DNA of 19,448 nucleotides from Treponema sp. (GCA_031283905.1 JAITAW010000074.1:1-19448), one strand, 5' to 3'. Shown: positions 1 to 9,351, counted from the first letter of the stretch. Notes: a model not told the origin generated them from the letters alone. Numbers and translations: made by a program.

Positions 1-160
1 CCGCCCACGTGTTACGCGCCGGGGCTCATCGGGGGAGAACTGTTCGCCATAGACGGCCGCGAGCCGCCGTCCAAACGCGGCCAAGGAATGGTCCGGGACG
101 CTTGAGGAATTGGAGTAGAAGCAGAAGGAGTTTGAAGCGTTGATGGGAAAGATCATATAA
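1..160 (+). pseudogene. IS1182-like transposase fragment (decayed)
   Basis: Frame 1 from the window edge reads GLIGGELFAIDG, which resembles the first catalytic-Asp region of IS1182-type DDE transposases. The reading then moves to frame 2 near position 80, where it gives KEWSGTLEELE, an in-frame TAG at 115-117, then KQKEFEALMGKII before TAA at 158-160. Both frames look like one original protein, so the fragment carries at least one frameshift and one nonsense codon and lacks both termini. The family name comes from recalled motifs and was not checked by search. The window edge cuts the 5' side. Confidence 0.6.
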
Positions 161-181
161 AGACTCCCCATGGCAAACCCT

Positions 182-261
182 GCGGTATTGAAGATTTCTC
201 CTTGATATTTTTCTCCAGACACATCCCCACGCTACCGCCCCAAGAGGCGCGTATTAAACCC
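182..261 (+). repeat. Repeat family copy A (shortest, 80 bp)
   Basis: Copy A starts GCGGTATTGAAGATTTCTCC and ends GGCGCGTATTAAACC. The same two ends occur at 15981-16084 (plus) and 7894-7994 (minus), with a variable middle. Copy A lacks about 20 bp of the middle. No ORF is inside. The ends are not inverted repeats of each other. Subterminal hairpins without terminal inverted repeats recall non-autonomous IS200/IS605-type elements, but this is inference. The rest of 161-342 shows no gene. Confidence 0.7.
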
Positions 262-342
262 AAAAGGGGCTACACTCTACTGAAATTTCCTTGTTTGTAG
301 CGCGGGTAAAGGCGATCCTGCAAGAGAGGCTTGCCCGTAACA

Positions 343-1188
343 TCACCCGCCCCACGCCAGTTTTGCGCGAAGCGCTTTGTAGAAGTTTTGCCGCCCCGAT
401 GCGACAAGGGCTGCGTAATAGGGGGCTTTTTGGATAAAAATGGTGTCCCCGGGAGTAAGCGGCGCGGTTATCTGCCCGTCCAGAGACAGCAGGACGCCGC
501 TTCTCTGTTCTTCTTCCACTTCAATGATGATGACTTCGGCGGAAGGCAACGCCAAGGGGCGATTCGACAGGGTGAAAGGACAGATGGGGTTTATGATGAT
601 TGCTTCCATTTCAGGATCAACGATGGGACCGTTCGCGGCAACGGAATATGCGGTGGAGCCGGTCGGCGTGGCGATGATGAGTCCGTCCGAGCGGTAGCTG
701 CCAAGCGAGATCTCCCCGCTTCCACCGGAAATCTTTACGCGGAGCCGGACGATTGTAGCGCCGCCGGACGAGGAGACAACCGCGTCATTCAGACAGGAGG
801 CGCGTTCTATAACCGCGCCGCGCCGCTCTACCCGCGCCTCAAGCATGAGCCGTTTTGAAATGTCCGCATTGCCCGCTAAAAACCGCTCGAAGACCGGCGT
901 CCATGCGTCATGCGGTATTGAGGCGATAAAGCCGAGGGTTCCCATATTTATGGGAAAGATGGGGATTCCAAAACCGGACACGGTGCGGGCAGTGTACAGC
1001 ACCGTACCGTCCCCGCCGAGGCTGAACGCCAAACTGTACGCGGCGTCAACGGGGTCCTTGTCCTTGTATTTGAAAGAAAAAAAGCGGTATTCAATGCCGC
1101 GATCCGAGAGTTTTCCGGCAATGTCCAGCGCGGTTACGGATGCCAAATCCTTATGCGGGTTTACAAACAGCAGGGCTTTTTTCAACAC
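343..1188 (-). CDS. nadK: NAD kinase
   Basis: This enzyme phosphorylates NAD to NADP with ATP (or polyphosphate in some bacteria) in the cytoplasm. The 281-residue product shows the family hallmarks in order: GGDGT at about 58-62, NMGTLGF at 81-87, LNDAVV at 133-138 and TPTGSTAYS at 174-182. The length is normal for a bacterial NAD kinase. The start is GTG in a GTGTTGA overlap with the end of the upstream methyltransferase gene, with GAGAAGG just upstream, so translation is probably coupled. It is the last gene of a four-gene minus-strand operon. No clear terminator follows it before position 1. Confidence 0.95.
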   Translation of the reverse strand: MLKKALLFVNPHKDLASVTALDIAGKLSDRGIEYRFFSFKYKDKDPVDAAYSLAFSLGGDGTVLYTARTVSGFGIPIFPINMGTLGFIASIPHDAWTPVFERFLAGNADISKRLMLEARVERRGAVIERASCLNDAVVSSSGGATIVRLRVKISGGSGEISLGSYRSDGLIIATPTGSTAYSVAANGPIVDPEMEAIIINPICPFTLSNRPLALPSAEVIIIEVEEEQRSGVLLSLDGQITAPLTPGDTIFIQKAPYYAALVASGRQNFYKALRAKLAWGG

Positions 1189-2225
1189 GGCGCCTTCTCA
1201 AAAACCCAACACCCCGGGATTTTCCTGCCTCGAAAATCATCGTCCTGCGCCTGTTCGGTAATGTCGCGGCATATGAAACGATTTTCTGGACGGTTTCCCG
1301 CCCACTCGTCCGCAAGCGTGAAGCGCCGCGCGTTGGTCGAAAAATAAAGCGCGCCGCCCGGATTCAGTAGCGTCAGACATGTTACAATGAGGCTTTGATA
1401 ATCGCGGTTCACGTCAAAGTCGCGGAACATTTTTTTTGAATTGGAGAACGTCGGCGGATCGAGGATGATGATGTCCCATGTACGCTTTCTTTTTACCGCT
1501 TCATTGAGAAAACGGAGCGCGTCGGCGCGGATAAGACGGAAGGGCGGGAGGGCGTGTGATGAAGAAAAGAGCGCTTCCTGGGGCAGCGCTTCGGCCCGCA
1601 AGCCGTTGAGCGCGAAATTCACCTTCGCCCAGTCAAGATAGGTGTTGGATATGTCGACCGAGTCAACCTCCGCCTGCCCTCCCGCAGCCGCATACAGGGA
1701 AAAAGCCGCCGTATAGCAAAAAAGGTTCAAGACGTTTACGCCGGGCCGCCTTGTTGCGGCCTGCCGAATCAAAAGCCGGAGCTTCCGTCTGTCCAGAAAA
1801 AGTCCGGTGTCAAGATAATCCGAAAGATTCGTTCTGAAAACGATCCCGTGTTCTATCACATCGACAAAAAAATTTTGATGATTCTGTCTGGCGTATTGAT
1901 TGAATCCTCGTTGTTTTTTGCGGATTTTCAGAAAAATGCGTCCAACGGGGATTGAGAGCGCGTGCGCCGCGGCTTCCGCCATTGCGTTAAGCCAGAGCGC
2001 TTCTTCGCTTTCGTCTTTTTCATACGGACGTTCAAAGAGAGCGCCGCATACGGCGTCATTGTATATGTCGAGCCGCACGGGGATTTCGGGAATATCCCTG
2101 TCGTAGAGCCTGAACGCATTGACGCCGGTACGCGCCGCCCATTTTTTAAGATGTTTATATCTTTTGGTGAGACGGTTGAAAAGCATTTCCGCCTGAAGCG
2201 CGGTTTTCCGGTCGCTGCTATCCAT
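1182..2225 (-). CDS. RlmK-like 23S rRNA methyltransferase
   Basis: This 347-residue class I SAM-dependent methyltransferase matches the C-terminal (RlmK) half of the RlmKL fusion enzyme, which makes m7G2069 in 23S rRNA. It has an N-terminal RNA-binding part with KIRKKQRGFNQY (about 101-112), then SDYLDTGLFLDRR (135-147), the SAM-binding segment NLFCYTAAFS (167-176), an acidic strand VDISNTYLDW, and the catalytic DPPTFSNSK (256-264). It lacks the RlmL half, so it is a stand-alone RlmK-type enzyme. The exact target base is inferred from homology. It lies 9 bp downstream of the helicase gene and overlaps nadK by 7 bp. Confidence 0.87.
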   Translation of the reverse strand: MDSSDRKTALQAEMLFNRLTKRYKHLKKWAARTGVNAFRLYDRDIPEIPVRLDIYNDAVCGALFERPYEKDESEEALWLNAMAEAAAHALSIPVGRIFLKIRKKQRGFNQYARQNHQNFFVDVIEHGIVFRTNLSDYLDTGLFLDRRKLRLLIRQAATRRPGVNVLNLFCYTAAFSLYAAAGGQAEVDSVDISNTYLDWAKVNFALNGLRAEALPQEALFSSSHALPPFRLIRADALRFLNEAVKRKRTWDIIILDPPTFSNSKKMFRDFDVNRDYQSLIVTCLTLLNPGGALYFSTNARRFTLADEWAGNRPENRFICRDITEQAQDDDFRGRKIPGCWVFEKAPC

Positions 2226-2234
2226 ACCGGTAGA

Positions 2235-4177
<1,943 letters not shown>

Positions 4178-4181
<4 letters not shown>

Positions 4182-4960
4182 ACAACTCCTATAGTGAGCG
4201 GCTTAATTGACCGTGTAACGATATATTCAGGCGCGTATTCTCGCAACACGCCCTCATTACCGTAATCTTCATACAGACCGGTTAAAATAAAACCGGCTTT
4301 TAATTGTCCGCCTATTTGTTCTTCCAGAGAATGGCTGAATTGAATGTTATCATATTTCCAATTTATTTTTTCATATAACGCGGGGTCTTTTAAGGGATTA
4401 TACGGCAGTTTATTCACAACGACGAGCGGTAAATTTTCAATGTCGTCAAATAAATAACAGAGGCCGTTGCCCATCCCCGCCAATAAAACGCCGCCTTTTT
4501 TTAATACGCGGAAACACTCATGCCAGACATGATGGACGTCTTCTACATAACAGTTCGACACCGGATGAAATATAAGGTCAAACGTTTCATCGGGAAACGG
4601 AAACCGCTCCGTCATGTCCGCTTTCATGATAGTTATTGGATACGCTTCCCGCTCGGCAACGTACCGTTCGGCCGCAAGCTGCTCATCCGAATAGTCAAGC
4701 ACGGTACAATCCGCGCCTAACGCCGCAAAAACAGGCATTTGCTGGCCGCCGCCGGAGGCAAGCCCCAGCAGGCGTTTTCCTTCCAGTGGAGGAAACCATT
4801 CTTTAGGAACAAATTTATTCGGCGACAGCAATACAGTACATTCGCCGTTTTTTGCTTTCACGAATTCTTCACGTCCGATGGGTTTTCCCCATTGCCAGCC
4901 GTCTTTCACCCATGTGTTGATCGTCCTGATGTTCAAATCCGTGTACTTTTGCCGCTCCAT
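4178..4960 (-). CDS. Class I SAM-dependent methyltransferase
   Basis: The 260-residue protein has a conserved N-terminal extension (NTWVKDGWQWGKPI, about 15-28), the SAM-binding motif LLGLASGGGQQ (64-74), an acidic strand end LDYSDEQL (88-95), an acidic DMTERFPFPDETFDL and a post-motif LKKGGVLLAG. It belongs to the Methyltransf_11-like group with a GGGQQ loop. The substrate is unknown. It is the first gene of the operon with the helicase, rRNA methyltransferase and NAD kinase. The ATG at 4960 starts the conserved N-terminus, yet there is no Shine-Dalgarno sequence, because the promoter -10 box ends only 6 nt upstream. Confidence 0.88.
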
Positions 4961-4966
4961 TACGGT

Positions 4967-4995
4967 ACTATACGATAATGTGCGGTTTTTGTCAA
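4967..4995 (-). promoter_or_regulatory. Sigma-70-type promoter, probably giving a leaderless mRNA
   Basis: Read on the minus strand, a perfect TTGACA (4995-4990) is followed by a 17-nt spacer and TATAGT (4972-4967). The ATG of the methyltransferase begins 6 nt after the -10 box, so the predicted +1 falls on or next to its A. This promoter should drive the four-gene operon down to nadK. Confidence 0.75.
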
Positions 4996-5415
4996 TGACG
5001 ATAAGAGGCGCGGCGGACGGCGGCAGCGAATCTTCGATTCGGCAACGTTTTTACCAGATGCGAACAAGGGCTTTGCGGCGGCTATGCCGCCATCGTTCTG
5101 TAAGAACGCGACCAAAACTCTGGCAAAATGCGGGTGCGGCGAGTTGCGGGAGGCGCAACATGGTAACGCAAGATGGAATTCTCCCGAAGTGACGGATAGC
5201 AGGTTAAGCGGTGTTACAATATGTTAATGCTGTCGGTATAGCATGGCCGAGCGCCGAATGTCTATGCCGCTTATTATATATAGTTCCATGTACTCAAATA
5301 CCACGGTCCTCACTTCCTCTTTCACACGCCTCCCTTCCAAATTATCCGCATCCCCTTTTAACGTCCGGCCTCCGTTCGGGCTTCCATCGGCTTTCGCCGG
5401 GCTTCACGGTTGCCC
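4996..5415. other. Gene-free stretch with three tight mini-hairpins
   Basis: No convincing gene is seen. Three short perfect palindromes, each a 6-bp stem with a 3-nt loop, lie at 5027-5041 (CGAATC/GATTCG), 5077-5091 (GGCGGC/GCCGCC) and 5094-5108 (CGTTCT/AGAACG). A minus-strand open frame of about 46 codons at roughly 5226-5365 could be the decayed continuation of the carbohydrate-binding remnant just upstream, but it has no recognisable motif. Confidence 0.4.
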
Positions 5416-5721
5416 CTATCCGCCGCCGCTTGTCCCTACCATAATGTTCCCATCGCTTTTCACGCCGTGGGCTTTTACGTCATCTACAGTTATAATGATG
5501 GTGAAGGTTCCTCCAGAGATGGTAACGCCGCCGTCTCCCTGTATGCCGTCTCCTTTTGTTTGTGCGGTAAAAGTCTCCCCGGAAATGTTTACGCTCTTGG
5601 CATTAATGCCGTCTTTTGCGGCTTCTTTCACTTGAATTATCCTGCCGGTCTGGGTGAACGCGTATCTCAATATCGCAGGATCGCATACAAAAGTGCGAGA
5701 GCCGAATATGCCCGGCGATTC
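5416..5721 (-). pseudogene. Fragment of a beta-helix carbohydrate-binding-domain protein
   Basis: The open frame of 101 codons reads KDGINAKSVNISGETF and then KGDGIQGDGGVTISGGTFTI. These are repeated short beta-strand turns with DGI and ISGGTFTI, typical of the DUF4353/Cthe_2159-type carbohydrate-binding domain. Intact proteins of this kind are several hundred residues, secreted and repetitive. Here no start codon with a ribosome site exists, the frame simply begins after TGA at 5722-5724, and the C-terminus runs into TAG after a Gly-rich segment. It therefore looks like an internal fragment truncated at both sides. The family call is from recalled motif shape. Confidence 0.55.
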
Positions 5722-5723
5722 TC

Positions 5724-5837
5724 AGTGGAACAGCCGACTCTACAACATCGCCCAAAACGTGGCGTACGGGACGGATTACCACAGACCAAGCCGGACAGCA
5801 AGTCATCGATTTGATCGCCGAACTTATCCGAAAGTAA
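5724..5837 (+). pseudogene. C-terminal remnant of an unidentified gene
   Basis: A plus-strand frame with no start begins exactly where the opposite-strand remnant ends (about 5722) and closes with AGQQVIDLIAELIRK and TAA at 5835-5837. The amphipathic helical end looks protein-coding, and a strong hairpin follows 37 nt later as a natural terminator. The family is not recognised. The abutting of two truncated genes near 5722 suggests a deletion or insertion junction. Confidence 0.3.
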
Positions 5838-5873
5838 CATCGTTGCGCTGCTTCTTGTTTCAGTAAATTACAC

Positions 5874-5907
5874 GGGTTTTCCCGCATACTACGATGCGGG
5901 AAAACCC
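5874..5907. terminator. 14-bp perfect hairpin, probable bidirectional terminator
   Basis: The arms GGGTTTTCCCGCAT (5874-5887) and ATGCGGGAAAACCC (5894-5907) pair perfectly around a 6-nt loop. A T-rich tract follows on the plus side. It separates the plus-strand remnant ending at 5837 from the minus-strand gene ending at 5968, so it could terminate both. Confidence 0.65.
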
Positions 5908-5967
5908 TATTTGGTTATAATGGCGGCCATCGCCGGTTAATTACAACATGTAAATATACAACGGCGT

Positions 5968-6246
5968 TTACTTTCTTTTTTGAATACAAACATTTGAGAG
6001 ACATATCGGTTCTCCGGTCCAACCATCGTTATGCACCTCTAGGAGATAACAGTTATTTCTACGCGCAATCTCAAGAATTACATGTTGCGGCAGCATGTGC
6101 ATTTCCATGACCTCATTGGTATTCATTTGGGCAAGGTAATCTGCCATCGTGAAACGGTATCCCGCCATTTGAACCGGAACTTGAAACATAACAACCCCGT
6201 TTTTTTCAATAAAGCGGATGATAAACTTATGATGATAAGGTCTCTT
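5968..6246 (-). pseudogene. C-terminal fragment of a SAM-dependent methyltransferase
   Basis: The frame reads FIIRFIEKNGVVMFQVPVQ, then EMHMLPQHVILEIARRNNCY, then LLEVHNDGWTGEPI. This is the usual C-terminal half of small class I methyltransferases: a late strand such as GGVLVFQLP, then MEMH.LP, then a W-G-containing turn. The SAM-binding N-terminal half is missing. An ATG at 6187-6189 could start a 73-residue ORF, but homology-like sequence continues upstream of it as far as the stop codon of the C39 gene, in the same frame. This argues for a 5'-truncated gene. Confidence 0.5.
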
Positions 6247-6612
6247 TTATGAGGGAATAGCAAAGCAGAGTCTTCTTTTGTCCTTTTTCTGGTGCAAATC
6301 GTACGCCCGGAGACAGAAACAAGACATGCCGGTCCAGATTTTTAAAAAATCCCGTCGATGTGCAGTATATTTTCCACGCGAGGAATCAGAATCCCAAATT
6401 ATTACCCTGCCATCGGTTATTCCTGATCTGACAATATAATGATCAAGAAACGTGTTTTTTATTGGAATTCTGAACAAATGGGTTCCAATGCAATCGGTCT
6501 TACATAACTCCCGTACTCTGCCAACGGTAACATACAGGCGGTAATGGGAGGCTACCATAACAATACAGGCGGGACCGCAATCGGTTTCATCTATCTGCGG
6601 TCGGTATTTCAT
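6247..6612 (-). CDS. Shortened peptidase C39-like protein
   Basis: The 121-residue product begins QIDETDCGPACIVMVASHYR, the catalytic-Cys segment of peptidase C39, the domain that cuts double-glycine leaders at the N-terminus of bacteriocin-type ABC exporters. A later DHYIV carries the candidate His, followed by VIIWDSDSSRGKY with a candidate Asp and DFLKIWTG, a hallmark near the domain end. Cys12 and His57 are only 45 residues apart, roughly 35-40 fewer than usual, so the middle of the domain seems deleted. No membrane or ATPase domains follow. It overlaps the upstream protease gene by ATGA, so the two are translationally coupled. It is either a degraded exporter or a minimal stand-alone form. 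Confidence 0.65.
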   Translation of the reverse strand: MKYRPQIDETDCGPACIVMVASHYRLYVTVGRVRELCKTDCIGTHLFRIPIKNTFLDHYIVRSGITDGRVIIWDSDSSRGKYTAHRRDFLKIWTGMSCFCLRAYDLHQKKDKRRLCFAIPS

Positions 6613-7802
6613 AGTACTGTTTTTATCTTGCGTGTAATTGTACGTTCACTGTCATTTTCAATTATGGTATAATCAGTAACCGTACCAGGAAATTTGGAGT
6701 CATACAGTTCATTAATAGGTATTTCTCTTATTGAATTACCATTAACTTTAGTAACTATCATATTTGGGCGTAAACCGAATTCTTGATATGCAATACCGTT
6801 TTCTACTATATCATCAATAACAATGCCTTGATCATTGAAGTGTATTTTTAGTATCCCTGATGTTGGGATATTAGTTATAAAACTATATAAGCCATACTCT
6901 CTCTCTTCAGATGAAATACGCGATTTGTAATACAATGCGCTTGATTTATATTTTTGTAATTTTGTAAAATCAAATAAAATATCATAATTTTGTAAAAAAC
7001 CAATGCCAATTATACCTATATTATTGTATCTAGTATTTCCGTTCTGTGCAATATACGAATTTGTCATAACATATTTGTTGGTGAAAGTTTCATCAAAAAT
7101 AGAAAATGAATACATTTTTACTAGATGAAATTGTTTTACACGGCCGTTTGACAGTACATTCATATAGGCATCTGTTTGTTTTTGCCGCACGATTGATTCT
7201 GGAAACCGCATCGCATCAGTCATTCCGGTGTCTACCATACAATATACTGTGGTTTTATCTACGTTTATTGGAACGCAAAAATAATGATATTTATTTATAA
7301 TTTTTACTGGTATTGACTTTGTAAAATCATCTGGTTTTTCTTTATGCAATATTATTTTGTTTTTCGAAAAAGATAATTCGCACCAATACCCGTTAAAGAT
7401 CGTACTACCGAGAATGCCATCAATTTTCTCCAAATTAGATAATTTTTTTAAATGGCTAGTTTCACTCATAATCATTGAGTTTATTTCTAATTTTATACCG
7501 CTGATTATTATCTCATTTAAATTATATATTTTTGTCTTTTCAGTATAATCTAAAGCAGTATAAGTGGTATCTTTAATAAAACGTAAATTATCTACAGGAA
7601 TCATAAGAATTGATATATCTTGACCGGTATCCCAATAAAATCTGCCGTTTTTCCCATTTATAGTGGCGTATAAAACAATTCTCTGATTCTCAAGACTAAA
7701 TGGAATTTCTACTTCATTTTGTATATTATTTTTACCACAAGAGTAATAAATTGTTAAAAATAGAAAAATTAACATTACTATTCTGATGTTTCTAATAAAC
7801 AA
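6609..7802 (-). CDS. Putative lipoprotein, tandem retropepsin-like aspartic protease with PDZ-like tail
   Basis: The 397-residue protein starts with a basic segment and a hydrophobic helix ending in TIYYSC, a plausible spirochaetal lipobox (Cys22), so it is probably an envelope lipoprotein. Two similar modules follow. The first has FYWDTG (Asp58) and later DGILGSTIFNGY. The second has CMVDTG (Asp191) and later IGIIGIGFLQNYDILF. These are the catalytic loop and the hydrophobic-Gly motif of retropepsin-like (clan AA) proteases. Residues about 330-365 (IAYQEFGLRPNMIVTKVNG) look like a PDZ peptide-binding segment. The start is TTG at 7802, which supplies the basic N-region, or possibly ATG nine codons later. 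The gene is strikingly AT-rich and is coupled to the C39-like gene by a 4-bp overlap. Substrates are unknown. Confidence 0.75.
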   Translation of the reverse strand: MFIRNIRIVMLIFLFLTIYYSCGKNNIQNEVEIPFSLENQRIVLYATINGKNGRFYWDTGQDISILMIPVDNLRFIKDTTYTALDYTEKTKIYNLNEIIISGIKLEINSMIMSETSHLKKLSNLEKIDGILGSTIFNGYWCELSFSKNKIILHKEKPDDFTKSIPVKIINKYHYFCVPINVDKTTVYCMVDTGMTDAMRFPESIVRQKQTDAYMNVLSNGRVKQFHLVKMYSFSIFDETFTNKYVMTNSYIAQNGNTRYNNIGIIGIGFLQNYDILFDFTKLQKYKSSALYYKSRISSEEREYGLYSFITNIPTSGILKIHFNDQGIVIDDIVENGIAYQEFGLRPNMIVTKVNGNSIREIPINELYDSKFPGTVTDYTIIENDSERTITRKIKTVL

Positions 7803-7893
7803 GGATACGTTACCCCGTAATAAAAATAAAATGAAAACCGTTTTTGGACAAACTATTGAATTTGTTCGTTTGAAAATTTAATCTATCTCTTGG

Positions 7894-7994
7894 GGTTTAA
7901 TTCCCCGCCCCTTAGTGCGGTTAAAACCGGGGGTGCGAGGGATTTATTCCCCCACATACGCAAAGATTTCAAGGAGAAATCTTCAATACCCCGC
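7894..7994 (-). repeat. Repeat family copy B (inverted, 101 bp)
   Basis: Read on the minus strand, it starts GCGGGGTATTGAAGATTTCT and ends GGCGGGGAATTAAACC, matching copies A and C at both ends. The inner GATTTC-TCCTT-GAAATC forms a perfect hairpin here and an imperfect one in the other copies. It sits between the protease gene and the double-glycine peptide gene. A GC-rich hairpin, CCCCGC/GCGGGG (7989-8009) followed by ATTTTT, overlaps its end and could act as a terminator on the plus strand. Confidence 0.75.
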
Positions 7995-8124
7995 GGCAGA
8001 GCGGCGGGGATTTTTATTGTTTCAGACGGCTGCGACCATTATTATCTTCAATATCTTCAAATGAAATGGTCGCTTTACATTCATGGTTGCCAAAATTGCA
8101 TGAAACAAATTACCATGTAAAATC

Positions 8125-8307
8125 CTACTTGGAACTGCCCCCACTGCCACTGCCATAAGTATCATTGGTAGCGCCGCTGCCGGTGCCGTCATAATTTATC
8201 CCTCCGTATGTTCCGGTAGTATCACACTGAGCAAGTCCGCCATTCACTAATTGCAACTCCTTGTTCTCCACGGTTTCGAATTCACTATTCTCACCAAAAG
8301 AATTCAT
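8125..8307 (-). CDS. Small precursor peptide with double-glycine leader
   Basis: The 60-residue product has an acidic leader ending KELQLVNGG (residues 16-24), the classic double-glycine motif cut by C39 peptidases after Gly24. The predicted mature part is 36 residues, rich in Gly, Ser, Thr and Asp, with one Cys and repeated YG/SG segments. This fits a bacteriocin-like or signalling peptide. AAAGGA lies 7 nt upstream of the ATG. The gene is too short and low in complexity to name by family. The nearby C39-like protein and membrane-anchored protease support a peptide export or maturation locus, which is inferred. Confidence 0.7.
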   Translation of the reverse strand: MNSFGENSEFETVENKELQLVNGGLAQCDTTGTYGGINYDGTGSGATNDTYGSGSGGSSK

Positions 8308-8372
8308 GACTTTTCCTTTGCCAGTCTTACAACTGACTTACGAATATTACTACACCATACGGAGTAGTAGTC

Positions 8373-8390
8373 AAGCTGATTAATCAGCTT
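8373..8390. promoter_or_regulatory. 18-bp perfect palindrome between GNAT and peptide genes
   Basis: AAGCTGATT/AATCAGCTT is a perfect palindrome with no loop, 65 bp upstream of the peptide gene and 24 bp past the GNAT stop. On the minus strand it is followed by a second inverted pair (TACTAC...GTAGTA, about 8347-8370). It could be a dimeric-regulator operator for the peptide gene. It has no T-run, so a classical terminator is less likely. Confidence 0.4.
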
Positions 8391-8414
8391 ATAACCCAAC
8401 GAAAAACTACTCAA

Positions 8415-8963
8415 TTATTCCTTTTTAGAAAAGCCACGCTTTTTCCACTCAAAATACTCTTCTTTTGTAAGCTCATACAGAATAATATCGCTTATTTTAC
8501 CGGTATAACTTTTTTGAGCATGAGAACGTAGTCCTACTTTATGTCCACAATAGTGTTCTATCATTCGCTCATATTGCATCAATGCGTGTTTGTTTTGTAA
8601 TGCCACACTCCAATTAAATGCCGCGCAGCCACGATTCACGAAAAGGTAATCTAAATACTTACAAAGCGCATCAATCCACAATTTTCCTAACTTTTTATTA
8701 AAGTTAATCGTTCTAAAACCGGTGATAATATCCATCGGGCGCGACCACTGCCCCTCAAAATACGCGAAGATTTCTCTTTCGCCGCTCACGGCGATGAAAT
8801 TTTCATGCAGCCACGTATTGCTCAACGTCTGTTCCAGAACGGTTCCGCCGCTGAAAGCGCCATCGTAAAAGAACCATTCATTGGCAATATCAAAGCTCGA
8901 TTTAATAAGCAGCCGGTTCAGTTCACAGGCGAAAGGCGCGGCCGGTTCCAGGGTAAACGTCAT
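8415..8963 (-). CDS. GNAT-like acetyltransferase
   Basis: The 182-residue protein contains HENFIAVSGEREIFAYFEGQ, a central strand pair, and LQNKHALMQYERMIEHYCG, which resembles the N..A..YE segment near the acetyl-CoA site of GNAT enzymes. It ends ISDIILYELTKEEYFEWK, a common GNAT-like tail. No invariant residue proves the family, so it may be a diverged member. It has its own promoter upstream. The gene lies just upstream of the double-glycine peptide on the same strand and could acetylate the peptide or a host target (inferred). The upstream neighbour parA runs the other way. Confidence 0.55.
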   Translation of the reverse strand: MTFTLEPAAPFACELNRLLIKSSFDIANEWFFYDGAFSGGTVLEQTLSNTWLHENFIAVSGEREIFAYFEGQWSRPMDIITGFRTINFNKKLGKLWIDALCKYLDYLFVNRGCAAFNWSVALQNKHALMQYERMIEHYCGHKVGLRSHAQKSYTGKISDIILYELTKEEYFEWKKRGFSKKE

Positions 8964-9046
8964 AGTTCCGCTCCCGGCGGGGGTAACGACCCCGCATTAC
9001 TCCAGATATTACTCTAGTATAAACATAGTAGAAGCGATTATTTATA

Positions 9047-9075
9047 ATCGTATCAGGCATATCACCGCTTGTCAA
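9047..9075 (-). promoter_or_regulatory. Promoter for the GNAT/peptide island
   Basis: On the minus strand TTGACA (9075-9070) is followed by 17 nt and TACGAT (9052-9047). Transcription should begin near 9040 and run into the GNAT gene at 8963. The 5' leader contains a small GC-rich hairpin at 8977-8995. Confidence 0.65.
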
Positions 9076-9264
9076 GTAAAAAAATATTTTTATATCCGCT
9101 TAATTCTCCCGAAAATCATACTTTCATAGAGCGTTGTGGAGGGTTTCTAATCGGTGGGGGAGTCGTTTTTTATTCTTTATCGTTTCGCGCTCCGCCGGTT
9201 GATTGAAACAGGGCCGGCAGTCAAAGAATCGCTCGAATTTATTTTTACGGGTAATGTTTTAGGC

Positions 9265-9294
9265 TTGACTGAAGACCCACGAAAGACCTATTAT
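9265..9294 (+). promoter_or_regulatory. Promoter for parA
   Basis: TTGACT (9265-9270), an 18-nt spacer and TATTAT (9289-9294) form a good sigma-70-type promoter. The predicted +1 is at about 9301, where a long hairpin begins. The open frame of 72 codons that spans it (9154-9372) is therefore unlikely to be a gene. Confidence 0.65.
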
Positions 9295-9300
9295 AGAGTA

Positions 9301-9351
9301 ACGATGGCGGAACAAGAGACCAACAACGAGGGTCTTTTATACCGCTATCGT
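9301..9351 (+). promoter_or_regulatory. Structured 5' leader of parA
   Basis: The leader can fold into a two-part stem. ACGATGGCGG (9301-9310) pairs with CCGCTATCGT (9342-9351) with one G.U. After a 3-nt internal loop on each side, AAGAGACC (9314-9321) pairs with GGTCTTTT (9331-9338) with one mismatch, around a 9-nt loop. The stem ends 6 nt before the AAAGGAGG ribosome site at 9358. It starts at the predicted transcription start, so it may stabilise the mRNA or control translation. Confidence 0.5.

Noticed and set aside
7890..8120. 76-codon plus-strand ORF overlapping repeat copy B
   Set aside because: Its start lies within the repeat and the reading is explained by the repeat and the following hairpin.
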